The notes under the pieces are model-generated. The model did not search any database. It had not been told where the DNA came from and saw only the letters and a list, made by a program, of their open reading frames with translations. A DNA stretch of 64,000 nucleotides from Bombiscardovia asteroides_K (GTDB lineage: Bacteria; Actinomycetota; Actinomycetes; Actinomycetales; Bifidobacteriaceae). A program made the position numbers and the translations under genes. Positions 17,922 through 25,342 of this stretch are shown one piece after another. The stretch covers positions 496,001 through 560,000 of the forward strand of contig NZ_CP181447.1 of assembly GCF_048001765.1 (NCBI RefSeq), in the 5' to 3' direction. Within the stretch, counting starts at the first letter, position 1; every line of letters starts with the position of its first letter.

Positions 17922-19218
17922 ATCCCCCTTCCTGCGCCTGTTCACCTACCCGGGCGCCGCCGGCTTCTGCCTGTCGGCCGTTCTGGCCCGCCTGCCCCTG
18001 GGCATGATGGGTCTGGGCATCGTGTTGGCCTTGAATCACATCTATGACAACTGGACTTCGGCCGGTCTGATGAGCGCCGTCTACACGCTCTGTGCGGCCC
18101 TGGTCACCCCCTTCTACGCCCGTCTGTTCGACCGGTTCGGCCAGCGTCGGGTCGGCGTGACCGCCCTGATCGTGCAGGCTCTGGCCATCCTGGGATTTGC
18201 CGTGGGTGCCATGCGCCGGGTTCCCCTGGGGGTGCTCTTTGTGCTGGCGGCCTTGATGGGCCTGACCCAGTTCGCCTTCGGAGCCCTGGTGCGCACCCGC
18301 TGGGCCTGGGTGCTGCGCGACGACAAGACCAATCTGCTCAACACCGCCTACGCCTTGGAGTCTGGCCTGGACGAGTGCGTCTTCATCCTGGGACCCATCC
18401 TCTCCGCCTACCTGGCCACCTCGGTCAGCCCGGTCTCCCAGCTCTACCTGCCTGCCCTGGCCCTGCTGGTCGGCGGACTGACCTTCTTCGCCATGCGTTC
18501 CACCGAGCCTCCGGCCGTCGTTCGCATGGAGGCCGTCAACCAGTCGGCAGCGGATCATTCGCCGGTGGACACCCATGGGGACGTCCTGCCAAGCGATACT
18601 GAAGGTCATCAAGGTTCGCGCTCGGCGCTGGTCTACCCGGGCATCCTCCTGCTGGTGGTGATCTTCGTCGTCTTCAACATGAGCTTTTCGGCGGTGGACG
18701 TCTCGGTGACCGCCTTGACCAAGTCCATGGGCCGTGAGGGCACGGTGGGTCTGCAGTTGGCCCTGTTCGCCCTGGGCTCCCTGTGTGGGGCGCTGATCTT
18801 CGGATCGGTCAGGCTCAGAGGATCCCGCTGGCGCTATCTGACGACCTTCCTGGTGCTGCTGACCCTGGGCTACGTGGTCTTCCGCCTGGTCATGGACAAC
18901 CTGGTCCTGCTGGGTCTGGCCGAGGTGCTGACCGGCCTGTGCGTCTCGCCCATCTTCGCCACCGGCAACCTGATCGTGCGCGAGAACGTGGATGCCAGGG
19001 CCCTGACCGAGGGGCTCTCCTGGCTGTCCACCGGTGGCTCCATCGGCACCTCCCTGGGATCCACCCTGGCCGGAATCGCCCTGGATCAGTTCGGGCCCCA
19101 CGGCGGCATGACCATCCCGGCGGTGGTCACCTGCTGCGCTGTCCCTCTGGCCCTGCTGGGCTGGGCCAAAAGCCGCAGGAGGGGTATGGTCGTGAAAAAA
19201 ACCGAAAATGCACAGTGA
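17908..19218 (+). CDS. MFS transporter, probable efflux type
   Basis: 436 residues, 12 predicted membrane helices in two six-helix halves joined by a polar loop of about 45 residues. The loop 2-3 motif is present as ARLFDRFGQRRVG. The second half has LRGSRWRYL and a conserved glycine-rich helix near STGGSIGTSLGSTLAG. ATG at 17908 is preceded by AAGGA; GTG two codons earlier is possible. It overlaps the acetyltransferase, suggesting one transcript. The sequence resembles drug or metabolite exporters more than sugar importers (no PESPR/PETKG signatures), but substrate is unknown. 32 bases separate it from dapB, so read-through into dapB is possible. Confidence 0.82.
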   Translation: MAAAKSPFLRLFTYPGAAGFCLSAVLARLPLGMMGLGIVLALNHIYDNWTSAGLMSAVYTLCAALVTPFYARLFDRFGQRRVGVTALIVQALAILGFAVGAMRRVPLGVLFVLAALMGLTQFAFGALVRTRWAWVLRDDKTNLLNTAYALESGLDECVFILGPILSAYLATSVSPVSQLYLPALALLVGGLTFFAMRSTEPPAVVRMEAVNQSAADHSPVDTHGDVLPSDTEGHQGSRSALVYPGILLLVVIFVVFNMSFSAVDVSVTALTKSMGREGTVGLQLALFALGSLCGALIFGSVRLRGSRWRYLTTFLVLLTLGYVVFRLVMDNLVLLGLAEVLTGLCVSPIFATGNLIVRENVDARALTEGLSWLSTGGSIGTSLGSTLAGIALDQFGPHGGMTIPAVVTCCAVPLALLGWAKSRRRGMVVKKTENAQ

Positions 19219-19250
19219 AATGAAATGAACAGTCGAGAAGGAGGCAACCG

Positions 19251-19988
19251 ATGATTCGCGTATCGGTGCTGGGCGCAGGCGGACGCATGGGAACCGAGGT
19301 GGTACGTGCTCTGAAGGACGCACAGGATATGCAGACGGCCCTGCTGCTGGGCCCGGACGATGATCCGGCTGCCATCAATCCGAGCAACACGGATGTGGCG
19401 GTCGATTTCACCAGTCCCGATGCCGTCCTGGGCAACACCCTGACTCTGATAGGGCAGGGGGTCCACTCCGTCATCGGCACTACCGGTTGGACCAAGGAGC
19501 GCCTGGACCAGGTCAGGCAGGCCCTGGACGGACATCCTGGGCTCAGCGTTTTCATCGCTCCAAACTTCGCCATCTCCGCAGTCCTGGCTGACCGATTCGC
19601 AGCCATGGCAGCCCGTTACTTCGAGTCGGCCGAGGTGGTCGAGATGCACCATCCCGACAAGGTCGACGCCCCCTCCGGCACGGCTCTGGGTACTGCTTCC
19701 GCCATCGCCGAAGCCCGCCGTCAGGCTGGCATGGGTCCCATGCCCGACGCGACCCAGCAGGCTGATGCTTCCAGGGGCCGGGTGGTTGACGGTGTTCATG
19801 TCCATGCCGTCCGGCTGCGAGGGCTGAACGCGCACGAGGAGATCCTCATGGGCAACCCCGGCGAGCAGCTGACCATCCGCGCAGACAGCTTCGAGCGCGT
19901 TTCCTTCATGCCCGGAGTCCTCCTGGCCGTGCGCCGTGCTGGGAGCATTCCCGGACTGACTGTAGGCCTGGACCATTATCTGTTCTGA
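19251..19988 (+). CDS. dapB: 4-hydroxy-tetrahydrodipicolinate reductase
   Basis: 245 residues, the usual length for DapB. It reduces HTPA to tetrahydrodipicolinate with NAD(P)H in the lysine/diaminopimelate pathway and so supplies lysine or the peptidoglycan peptide. The Rossmann loop is GAGGRMG (8-14). The substrate signature appears as EMHHPDKVDAPSGTAL, with the catalytic HH pair and lysine, and GTTGW precedes it. A strong AAGGAGG lies before the ATG. The gene is followed after 40 bases by dapA, giving the usual dapB-dapA operon. Confidence 0.96.
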   Translation: MIRVSVLGAGGRMGTEVVRALKDAQDMQTALLLGPDDDPAAINPSNTDVAVDFTSPDAVLGNTLTLIGQGVHSVIGTTGWTKERLDQVRQALDGHPGLSVFIAPNFAISAVLADRFAAMAARYFESAEVVEMHHPDKVDAPSGTALGTASAIAEARRQAGMGPMPDATQQADASRGRVVDGVHVHAVRLRGLNAHEEILMGNPGEQLTIRADSFERVSFMPGVLLAVRRAGSIPGLTVGLDHYLF

Positions 19989-20028
19989 TATCCGCAAGAG
20001 CATCCCCGTCTGCAAGGAGCGTGAAGAT

Positions 20029-20934
20029 ATGACTGAGACCGTTGCCCATCTGCTTCCTCCTGCCCCATTTGGCCGGGTGATCCCCGCCATGGTCACGCCT
20101 ATGAACAAAGACGGATCCGTGAATTACGAGGCTGCCGCCAATCTGGCCCGCACCCTGGTGGCCGATGGGGCCGACGGCATCCTGGTCAACGGCACCACAG
20201 GCGAGTCTCCCGTCACCCACATGGAGGAGAAGGTCAACCTGGTCAGGGCTGTCAAGGATGCCGTCGATGTGCCGGTCATTTCGGGTGCGGGCTCCAATGA
20301 CACGGCGCACACGGTACGCATGGCCGAGATGACCCAGGAGGCCGGGGCGGATGCCCTGTTGGTGGTCATGCCCTACTATTCGCGGCCTTCCCAGGATGGT
20401 GTGGTGGCCCACTTCCGTTCGGTCTGCCAGTCGGCTCAGCGGCCGATTATTCTCTACGATGTGCCAGGAAGGACCGGACTGCACGTCGAGTTGGACACCT
20501 ACCGGAGTCTGGCCGAGCTGGACGCGATTACGGCCGTCAAGGATGCCACGGGCGACCTGGCTTCCATGCCCCGCAAACGCCAGGAGACCGGCCTGACCTG
20601 GTATTCAGGCGATGACGGGCTCTATCTGCCTTTCCTGGCCCTGGGTGCGGTCGGCGTCATCTCGGTGATTGCCCATGTGGCGTCCGGACCCATGAAGCGT
20701 CTGGCCGACGACTTCGATGCCGGCGACTTGGATGGTGCAAGGGATCTGGCCGTGCGTCTGGATCCGTTGGTCCAGGCTCTGAACGGCCAGGGACAGCAGG
20801 CCGTCATGGCCAAGGCTGCCCTGAAGGCGGCCGGCAGACTGGATCAGACCGCCATGAGGCTGCCCAATCTGGGTCCCGATGAGGATCAGGTGGCTCTTGC
20901 TCGAAAGGGCATGAAGGCTGCCGGGCTGATCTGA
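20029..20934 (+). CDS. dapA: 4-hydroxy-tetrahydrodipicolinate synthase, copy 1
   Basis: 301 residues. DapA condenses pyruvate and aspartate semialdehyde. The Schiff-base lysine is K171 in AVKDATGD, the catalytic tyrosine Y143 in YDVPGRTG, and the GTTGES loop (55-60) binds substrate. The AAGGAG ribosome site is intact (AAGGAGCGTGAAGAT-ATG). It follows dapB and is probably co-transcribed with it. A second dapA lies 5.3 kb downstream (25343-26254). The proteins are close to 85-90 percent identical by eye, but DNA identity is patchy: the middle, from GAGNDTAHT-coding bases to the VVAHFR region, is almost identical, while the 5' third differs at many silent sites. This suggests old divergence with local gene conversion. 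Both copies keep the catalytic residues. Confidence 0.95.
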   Translation: MTETVAHLLPPAPFGRVIPAMVTPMNKDGSVNYEAAANLARTLVADGADGILVNGTTGESPVTHMEEKVNLVRAVKDAVDVPVISGAGSNDTAHTVRMAEMTQEAGADALLVVMPYYSRPSQDGVVAHFRSVCQSAQRPIILYDVPGRTGLHVELDTYRSLAELDAITAVKDATGDLASMPRKRQETGLTWYSGDDGLYLPFLALGAVGVISVIAHVASGPMKRLADDFDAGDLDGARDLAVRLDPLVQALNGQGQQAVMAKAALKAAGRLDQTAMRLPNLGPDEDQVALARKGMKAAGLI

Positions 20935-20946
20935 GTCAGTCATGAA

Positions 20947-21200
20947 AGCAACGGCGCCGTTGCCTGTGACAGGGCACTCAGGCCGGGCAGTATTTGGTGG
21001 CGCCTCTCCAAGTATCGCAAGGGCTCCATGCGTATCGTTCCGCTTGGGGGTCTGGGCGAGATCGGCCGCAATACGAATGTGATCGAGTACAACGGCCACA
21101 TCCTGCTGACCGACTGCCGCGTGCTATTCCCGGAGGATGAGCAGCCGGGCGTGGACCTGTTCATGGTCGATTCCACCAATGCCGAGGTCACCGGCCTGGA
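20947..21200 (+). pseudogene. decayed second copy of the RNase J gene
   Basis: The stretch aligns with the intact rnj at 26299-28167. It keeps the region equivalent to rnj codons for SMRIVPLGGLGEIGRN and the following VIEYNGHILL, then jumps from the first GVDL to the second GVDL of RNase J and ends soon after VDSTNAEV. The jump removes 417 bases (139 codons), including the HGHEDH metal site, between 12-base near-identical repeats (GGCGTGGAYCTG at 26629 and 27046 in the intact gene). The 5' basic tail is shortened and everything after 21200 is unrelated. No RNase activity is possible. An open frame from 21028 to 21492 runs across it but looks like chance continuation. Confidence 0.85.
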
Positions 21201-21624
21201 GGGTGACAAGACGGGGATCCCGACGGTTTCGAAGTGGGCGGAGGGAGCCAAATCCTTGGCTGCGGCTTCACCCAAGCGTACGGGCATGCCCCTGTTGTGG
21301 ATGAAGGGATTCGGGCGCGGAGTGTGGTCATCTGCAAAAGCTGTCGGTCTGTATACATATGCGAAGTTCGACAACGAGGTGTTGAAATTCGTTTCCCATG
21401 ATCCGGGAAAACCCTCTGTACGGGACCGTTACCCGCGGAACCCGTTCCGTGGCCAAAGACGGTGTAAATGTCTTGAAGTGTCGGGACTATAATCAGAATA
21501 AAGGCGGTGTCGGGCGGAAGACGTCGGTGTCTGAGGGCCGTGGTTATTTGAAGCCTTTCTCGCCTATGGCCGGGTTTTGGGTCCCGTGCTAGCGAAGGTA
21601 AAGGGCGAAGGGTGAGTGGTGGTG
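21201..21624 (+). other. gene-free stretch between the rnj remnant and the first BI-1-like gene
   Basis: No recognisable gene. An open frame 21398-21592 ends in a peptide segment (YNQNKGG, then GYLKPFS) that has a counterpart in the stretch before the third BI-1-like gene. The last 130 bases form repeat R1. Base composition is close to that of the neighbours. Confidence 0.5.
21488..21600 (+). repeat. R1, leader repeat before BI-1-like gene a (partner R2 at 24058-24171)
   Basis: Starts with TATAATCAGAATAAAGGCGG and aligns over about 113 bases with R2, roughly three quarters identical by eye. A TTGAA element precedes TATAAT in both copies at the same 9-10 base gap, too short for a sigma-70 pair. 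TATAAT may still be a -10 box. Function unknown: promoter with 5' leader, or remnant of a coding sequence. Confidence 0.6.
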
Positions 21625-22455
21625 ATGTCAGAGCCGAGCGGCGGGGGTGCTGATGCCGGTGAGGTGTCGGATGAGGTAATCGATTGGATTGATAAGGTTG
21701 ATAAGTTTGCCCTGTCGTGGTTCTTGTCGAGCATGCTCGAGAGAGTCCCGCATGCGCGGCTTGGCGACGTTGAGTTCTCCCTGGGCGGGGTCCTGTGGAA
21801 GACGGTGCTGTACGGGCTGGCCTATGTGGCCGGGTTCGCCTGCGGCTGGCACTACCTGTTTGACCAGGACCAGGATTGGGTGCGCACCTGGATAGTTTGC
21901 CTTATTTTGCTTGCTTTCTTTGTCGGATTTGCTGTTCGGAACCTGTTGGGGCGGTATGAGTATGGAAAGGAGCGTCCGGGGCCTTGGTTCGTGGTCTTGT
22001 CTTTCTCGTTTGTTCCGGTGATCGGCGTCGTACTCGGGGCTGCCAGTTCTACCTCGGGTGGCGTGTTCCGGTGGGTTCCGGTGTCGGTGACTGTGTTGGT
22101 GGTTGTTGGGGTGTTGGTGTTTCCGGTGGTGATGCGGCTGGTGCGCAACAGGTTTGCGTCGTGGGCGGTGATGGTGGTGTTGTGTGTGGTGCCGTCCTGG
22201 ATGCTGCTCAAGCCGACGGGGTCGGCTGGCGCGTCCTTATTCTGGTGCTGCCTGGTGGGCGTCGTCGGCGCCTTGTGGTTCGTGCTGGACATGTTGGGGA
22301 TCGAGAAGTGCGCGAGCATGCATCGTGACGCGACTTTCGAGTGGCTGGCGGCCTGGGCGCTGGCGTTCGATCTGACCCTGACGATCGCCTCCATTATTGG
22401 AAACTCCAATTCTTATATGGGAGTCTACAAAGATGACGATGATACCGGCCGGTGA
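21625..22455 (+). CDS. seven-helix membrane protein, Bax-inhibitor-1/YccA-like (paralog a)
   Basis: 276 residues, seven predicted membrane helices after a polar N-terminus of about 50 residues. Not recognised by a strong signature. The layout resembles actinobacterial Bax inhibitor-1/YccA proteins: a 'GGVLWKTVLYGLAYVAG' first helix, a PGPWFVVLS third helix, and two last helices each with one membrane aspartate, D222 in VLDM and D249 in AFDL, 27 residues apart. In BsYetJ two aspartates in helices 6 and 7 form the calcium/pH gate, so an ion-leak role is a hypothesis only. The conserved block FEWLAAWAL precedes the second aspartate. An acidic DDDD run ends the protein. ATG at 21625 is used; GTGs precede it. 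Two paralogs follow (23178, 24298). Its stop is followed by the same TGATGCCGGA sequence as paralog b. Confidence 0.6.
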   Translation: MSEPSGGGADAGEVSDEVIDWIDKVDKFALSWFLSSMLERVPHARLGDVEFSLGGVLWKTVLYGLAYVAGFACGWHYLFDQDQDWVRTWIVCLILLAFFVGFAVRNLLGRYEYGKERPGPWFVVLSFSFVPVIGVVLGAASSTSGGVFRWVPVSVTVLVVVGVLVFPVVMRLVRNRFASWAVMVVLCVVPSWMLLKPTGSAGASLFWCCLVGVVGALWFVLDMLGIEKCASMHRDATFEWLAAWALAFDLTLTIASIIGNSNSYMGVYKDDDDTGR

Positions 22456-22565
22456 TGCCGGACGGCGGGTTGTGCCATGGGTGTGCCTGCGTTGATGCCG
22501 ATATCGGATGTTCAGCCCCGACGGACCGTCGGGACGGGTTTATGAAGAAAGGAAAGGTGAGGATT

Positions 22566-23135
22566 ATGGCCAGTGCCCTGTTCTCGAAGAGGCCGCGTCG
22601 CGTGGATGTGATGAAGGGGTACGAGCCCATGTATGATGCGACCTTGCAGGAGTGCCTGCAACGGCCCTTCTACCTGTACGCTAGGGGGAAGGGGCGTTCC
22701 TGCCGCAAGGAGATGTGGGTTTTCTCCCTGTTTGTCTCGTTCATGGACACCTGCGTGACCCGCGTGTTCTCTTCTGGTCCCCTGGTCGTCATACCGGTGC
22801 TGTTCTCTCTGGCGATGCTGGTGCCTATGTATGCCCTGACGGTGCGGCGTCTGCATGACCTGGGCCTGTCGGGGTGGCTGGCGCTTGTCCTCTACCTGCT
22901 GATTGTGGTGGGCTTTGGCCTGGTTGTCGGTTCGATGGTGTCGGATGCCTTGGAAGGGCTGGATCCGTCCGCCCCTTCGCCTCTGGGGATCATCATCCTC
23001 CTTTTGGCCGTGGTCATCCGGCTGGTCATCATGTGCGTCCCCTCGCGTCGCCGTCATCCAGTTGTCGATAACGGGAGCTTAGGTGCGAGTCAGACTGGCA
23101 CAGCGCAGTACCCAGTGGACCCGAACGGACAGTGA
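22566..23135 (+). CDS. DUF805 family membrane protein
   Basis: 189 residues. The DUF805 hallmarks are clear: an aromatic/basic entry GKGRSCRKEMWVFSLF (41-56), then RRLHDLGLSGW (94-104) after the second helix, and four predicted membrane helices (about 51-65, 72-92, 103-122, 140-158). Both ends are cytoplasmic by charge. DUF805 proteins have no established biochemical role; some are linked to membrane stress or toxin-like loci. The start is ATG at 22566, preceded by GGTGAGG at proper distance; earlier in-frame ATGs (22452, 22542) lack a ribosome site. It lies between BI-1-like paralogs a and b on the same strand, so a shared transcript is likely. A fragment of another copy follows paralog b. 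Confidence 0.82.
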   Translation: MASALFSKRPRRVDVMKGYEPMYDATLQECLQRPFYLYARGKGRSCRKEMWVFSLFVSFMDTCVTRVFSSGPLVVIPVLFSLAMLVPMYALTVRRLHDLGLSGWLALVLYLLIVVGFGLVVGSMVSDALEGLDPSAPSPLGIIILLLAVVIRLVIMCVPSRRRHPVVDNGSLGASQTGTAQYPVDPNGQ

Positions 23136-23177
23136 TTCCCCTGCAGTAGCGGAAAGAGTGAAAGATGGGTGGTGGTG

Positions 23178-23978
23178 ATGTCTGAGTCGAGCGGCGGGGG
23201 TGTTGGTGTCGGCGGGGTGTCGGATGGTGCTGAGGATCGGGTTGATGCGTTTGTCCTGTCGTCGGTGATGTCGCGTGTGGTCGGGAGCGTCCCGCATGCG
23301 CGGCCTGGCGCCCGTGAGTTCTCCCTGGGCGGGGTGCTGTGGAAGACGGTGCTGTACGGGCTGGCCTATGTGGCCGGGGTCGCCTGCGGCTGGCTCGTCC
23401 TAACCGACGACAGCCAGGATCGGGTGCGCGCCTTGATAGCTTACTCTCTTTTGATTGCTGTGCTTTCCGGATTTGCTGTTCTGATCCTGTTGGGGCGGTA
23501 TGAGGATGGGAAGGGGCGTCCTGGGCCTTGGTTTGTGGTGTTGTCGCTTCCGTTCGCTCCGGGGTTCGGCGTCATATCCGGGGCTGCCGGTCGTACCTCT
23601 GGTGGCGTGTTCCGGTGGGTTTTGGTGTCGGTGGCTGTGTTGGTGGTTGTCGGGGTGTCGGTGTTTCCGCTGGTGATGCGGCTGGTGCGCAACGGGTTCT
23701 TGTCGTGGGCGGCGATGGTGGTGTTGTGCGTGGTGCCGTCCTGGATGCTGGCCAGGGTGACGGGGTCGGCTGGCGCGTCCTTGTTCTGGTGTTGTGTGGT
23801 GGGCGTCGTGGGCGCCTTGTGGTTCGTGCTGGACATGTGGGCGATCGGGAAGTGCGCGAGCACGCATCGTGACGCGGCCTTCGAGTGGCTGGCGGCCTGG
23901 GCGCTGGTGTGCGATCTGATTCTGCTGATCGTCTCCCTTCTGGGAGCCTCCAAAGATGACGACGATGCCAGCCGATGA
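23178..23978 (+). CDS. seven-helix membrane protein, Bax-inhibitor-1/YccA-like (paralog b)
   Basis: 266 residues and strongly similar to paralog a from first helix to C-terminus, including MSE-S-GGG at the start, GGVLWKTVLYGLAYVAG, RPGPWFVVLS, ASLFWCC and FEWLAAWAL. The paired membrane aspartates are D219 and D246, again 27 apart, and the tail is DDDD-rich. Differences cluster in helix 2 and the helix 3-4 loop. The start context (GGGTGGTGGTG-ATG) matches that of paralog a. Naming as BI-1-like rests on topology and the aspartate pair; it could be a lineage-restricted family. It likely shares the transcript of the DUF805 gene 42 bases upstream. Confidence 0.6.
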   Translation: MSESSGGGVGVGGVSDGAEDRVDAFVLSSVMSRVVGSVPHARPGAREFSLGGVLWKTVLYGLAYVAGVACGWLVLTDDSQDRVRALIAYSLLIAVLSGFAVLILLGRYEDGKGRPGPWFVVLSLPFAPGFGVISGAAGRTSGGVFRWVLVSVAVLVVVGVSVFPLVMRLVRNGFLSWAAMVVLCVVPSWMLARVTGSAGASLFWCCVVGVVGALWFVLDMWAIGKCASTHRDAAFEWLAAWALVCDLILLIVSLLGASKDDDDASR

Positions 23979-24046
23979 TGCCGGATGCCCAGGCCGGGCT
24001 GGACCCGTCCGTCCCCTCCGTGGTCAAAGACAATGTCGTGCCTTGA
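23978..24046 (+). pseudogene. remnant of a second DUF805 gene
   Basis: A 22-codon open frame starting at the ATG that overlaps the stop of paralog b. Its sequence PDAQAGLDPSVPS mirrors SDALEGLDPSAPS of the DUF805 protein (residues 126-138). The rest of the gene is missing. Together with the shared TGATGCCGGA junction it shows that paralog b was once also followed by a DUF805 gene. Confidence 0.5.
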
Positions 24047-24057
24047 AACGGCAAGTC

Positions 24058-24171
24058 TATAATCAGGATAAAGGCGGTGTCAGTGGAAGACGCTGGTGTC
24101 TGAGGGGCCTTGGTTATTCGATGCCCTTCTCCTCGTTGGTCGGGTCTTGGGGGTCCGTGCTTGCGCAGGAG
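24058..24171 (+). repeat. R2, leader repeat before BI-1-like gene c (partner R1)
   Basis: Opens with TATAATCAGGATAAAGGCGG and follows R1 over its length. TGCC-TTGAAAC-GGCA just before it can form a small hairpin. It is 126 bases from the ATG of paralog c, whereas R1 almost touches paralog a; the extra bases hold a small open frame. Confidence 0.6.
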
Positions 24172-24211
24172 TAGGACGAACTCCGACGATGTGAGATGGA
24201 AAGAGACCAGT

Positions 24212-24298
24212 ATGAACGGCACTTATACAAGAACGGAATCAACGCTCTGGCGGGCGAAGTGGCAGATTCGATGCTTTGAGCGGGAGGATGGTGTGTGA
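24212..24298 (+). CDS. 28-residue leader ORF coupled to paralog c
   Basis: ATG preceded by GGAAAGAG. The peptide is basic and Trp/Arg-rich (contains TLWRAKWQIRCF). Its stop overlaps the ATG of paralog c as TGATG, the classic arrangement for translational coupling, and the GGGAGGA of the next gene lies inside it. It could be a leader peptide controlling paralog c or a chance frame. No homolog is known to me. Confidence 0.35.
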   Translation: MNGTYTRTESTLWRAKWQIRCFEREDGV

Positions 24299-25077
24299 TG
24301 GCTGTTGGTGTTTCTGGTTCCTTGCGGCTTCCTGCGGGGGGGTCCTGGCTGGAGAGCGCGTCTTCGGTCATGTCGCGGGTGGCGGGGTGTGCGCGTCATG
24401 CGGCTGTGGGGGAGCGTGCCTTTTCCCGTGCCGGCGTGGTGCGCAAGCTGGCGGTGTACGGGGCGGCCTTCCTGGCGGGGTTTGTGCCTGGCTGGGCGTT
24501 CCTGTACGACCAGGAGGAGCTGTGGGTACGGTACCGTTTTGTGGAGTTCGGCCTGGCGGGCCTGCTCTCGGTTTTTACGATGTGGTGGTTTTTGGACCGG
24601 TTCGAGAGCCGTGGGGGGCGTCCGGGGTTCTGGTGCCTGGCGCTGACGATGCCGACGATGCCCTGCTGGGGGGTGATGTTCGGCGCGATGACCGGCGCGA
24701 ATCCGGGGGTGATGCGCTGGGTGTTCGTGTCGGTGGCTGTGCTGGTGGTGGCCGGGGTGACCTGGCTGAAGTTCGTGTCGGATCGGGTGCGTGGCCGTGT
24801 GGCGGCGTGGGCGGCTTCGGCTGTGTCGTGTGTGGTGCCGTCGTGGATGCTGTGCATGCTGTTCGGGGGTTCCCCCTTGTCGTGCCTGCCCTGGTGCGTG
24901 GCGGTGGGCGCGGCGGGTGCCTTGTGGTTTCTGCAGGACCTGTGGGCGATTGACTATTGTGCGGGCGATGATCGTGACGCCTCCTTCGAGTGGCTGGCGG
25001 CCTGGGCGTTGATCTTCGACCTGATGACCCTGGTGGCCGCCCTGTATCGCGGCGGCACCGCCGCACAAGGGCAATGA
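24298..25077 (+). CDS. seven-helix membrane protein, Bax-inhibitor-1/YccA-like (paralog c)
   Basis: 259 residues and the most diverged of the three. It keeps the helix order, RGGRPGFWCLAL before helix 3, SCVVPSWMLCM in helix 5, GALWFLQDLWAI in helix 6 and FEWLAAWALIFDL in helix 7. The aspartate pair is D214 and D241, with the same 27-residue spacing. The DDDD tail is absent and replaced by a short Gly/Ala/Gln end. The ATG has GGGAGGA nine or so bases upstream. No DUF805 gene follows; next is a spacer with G-tracts and then dapA copy 2. Function unknown; see paralog a for the family argument. Confidence 0.58.
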   Translation: MAVGVSGSLRLPAGGSWLESASSVMSRVAGCARHAAVGERAFSRAGVVRKLAVYGAAFLAGFVPGWAFLYDQEELWVRYRFVEFGLAGLLSVFTMWWFLDRFESRGGRPGFWCLALTMPTMPCWGVMFGAMTGANPGVMRWVFVSVAVLVVAGVTWLKFVSDRVRGRVAAWAASAVSCVVPSWMLCMLFGGSPLSCLPWCVAVGAAGALWFLQDLWAIDYCAGDDRDASFEWLAAWALIFDLMTLVAALYRGGTAAQGQ

Positions 25078-25342
25078 GCTTGCCCCGGGGGGGGGGATAC
25101 TGCTCTCTGCCCGGCTGAGTAGTGCCAGGTGATGGATAGACGCGGATCGAACGCGCAGCGTGGGAGGTGGTAGAGTGGCCGGGCTTGCCCTGCCTTCTGG
25201 CTTATGCTACGGGGAACCGTCTCTTTCCCTCCTGTTGATTTGGGCAGCGACCGTGGAGGTTCGGCGCACGTTGCTTGTCCAAGACTAACAGGGGGGGGTG
25301 TCGTGAGGGTGACGAGTCCCCGTCTGCAAGTAGCGTTGAAGT
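25078..25342 (+). other. spacer with two long G-tracts before dapA copy 2
   Basis: No gene seen. It contains a run of ten G (25087-25096) and one of eight G (25291-25298). The sequence TCCCCGTCTGCAAG near 25316 begins the homology with the bases before dapA copy 1 (about 20004), so it marks the left edge of the duplicated block. Confidence 0.6.

Noticed and set aside
21028..21492. 154-residue open frame taken as a gene
   Set aside because: First part is deleted RNase J without metal site; the rest matches nothing and lacks a ribosome site.
25170..25260. tRNA-like stretch (GTGGTAGAGTGGCCGGGC)
   Set aside because: No acceptor or anticodon stem could be completed.
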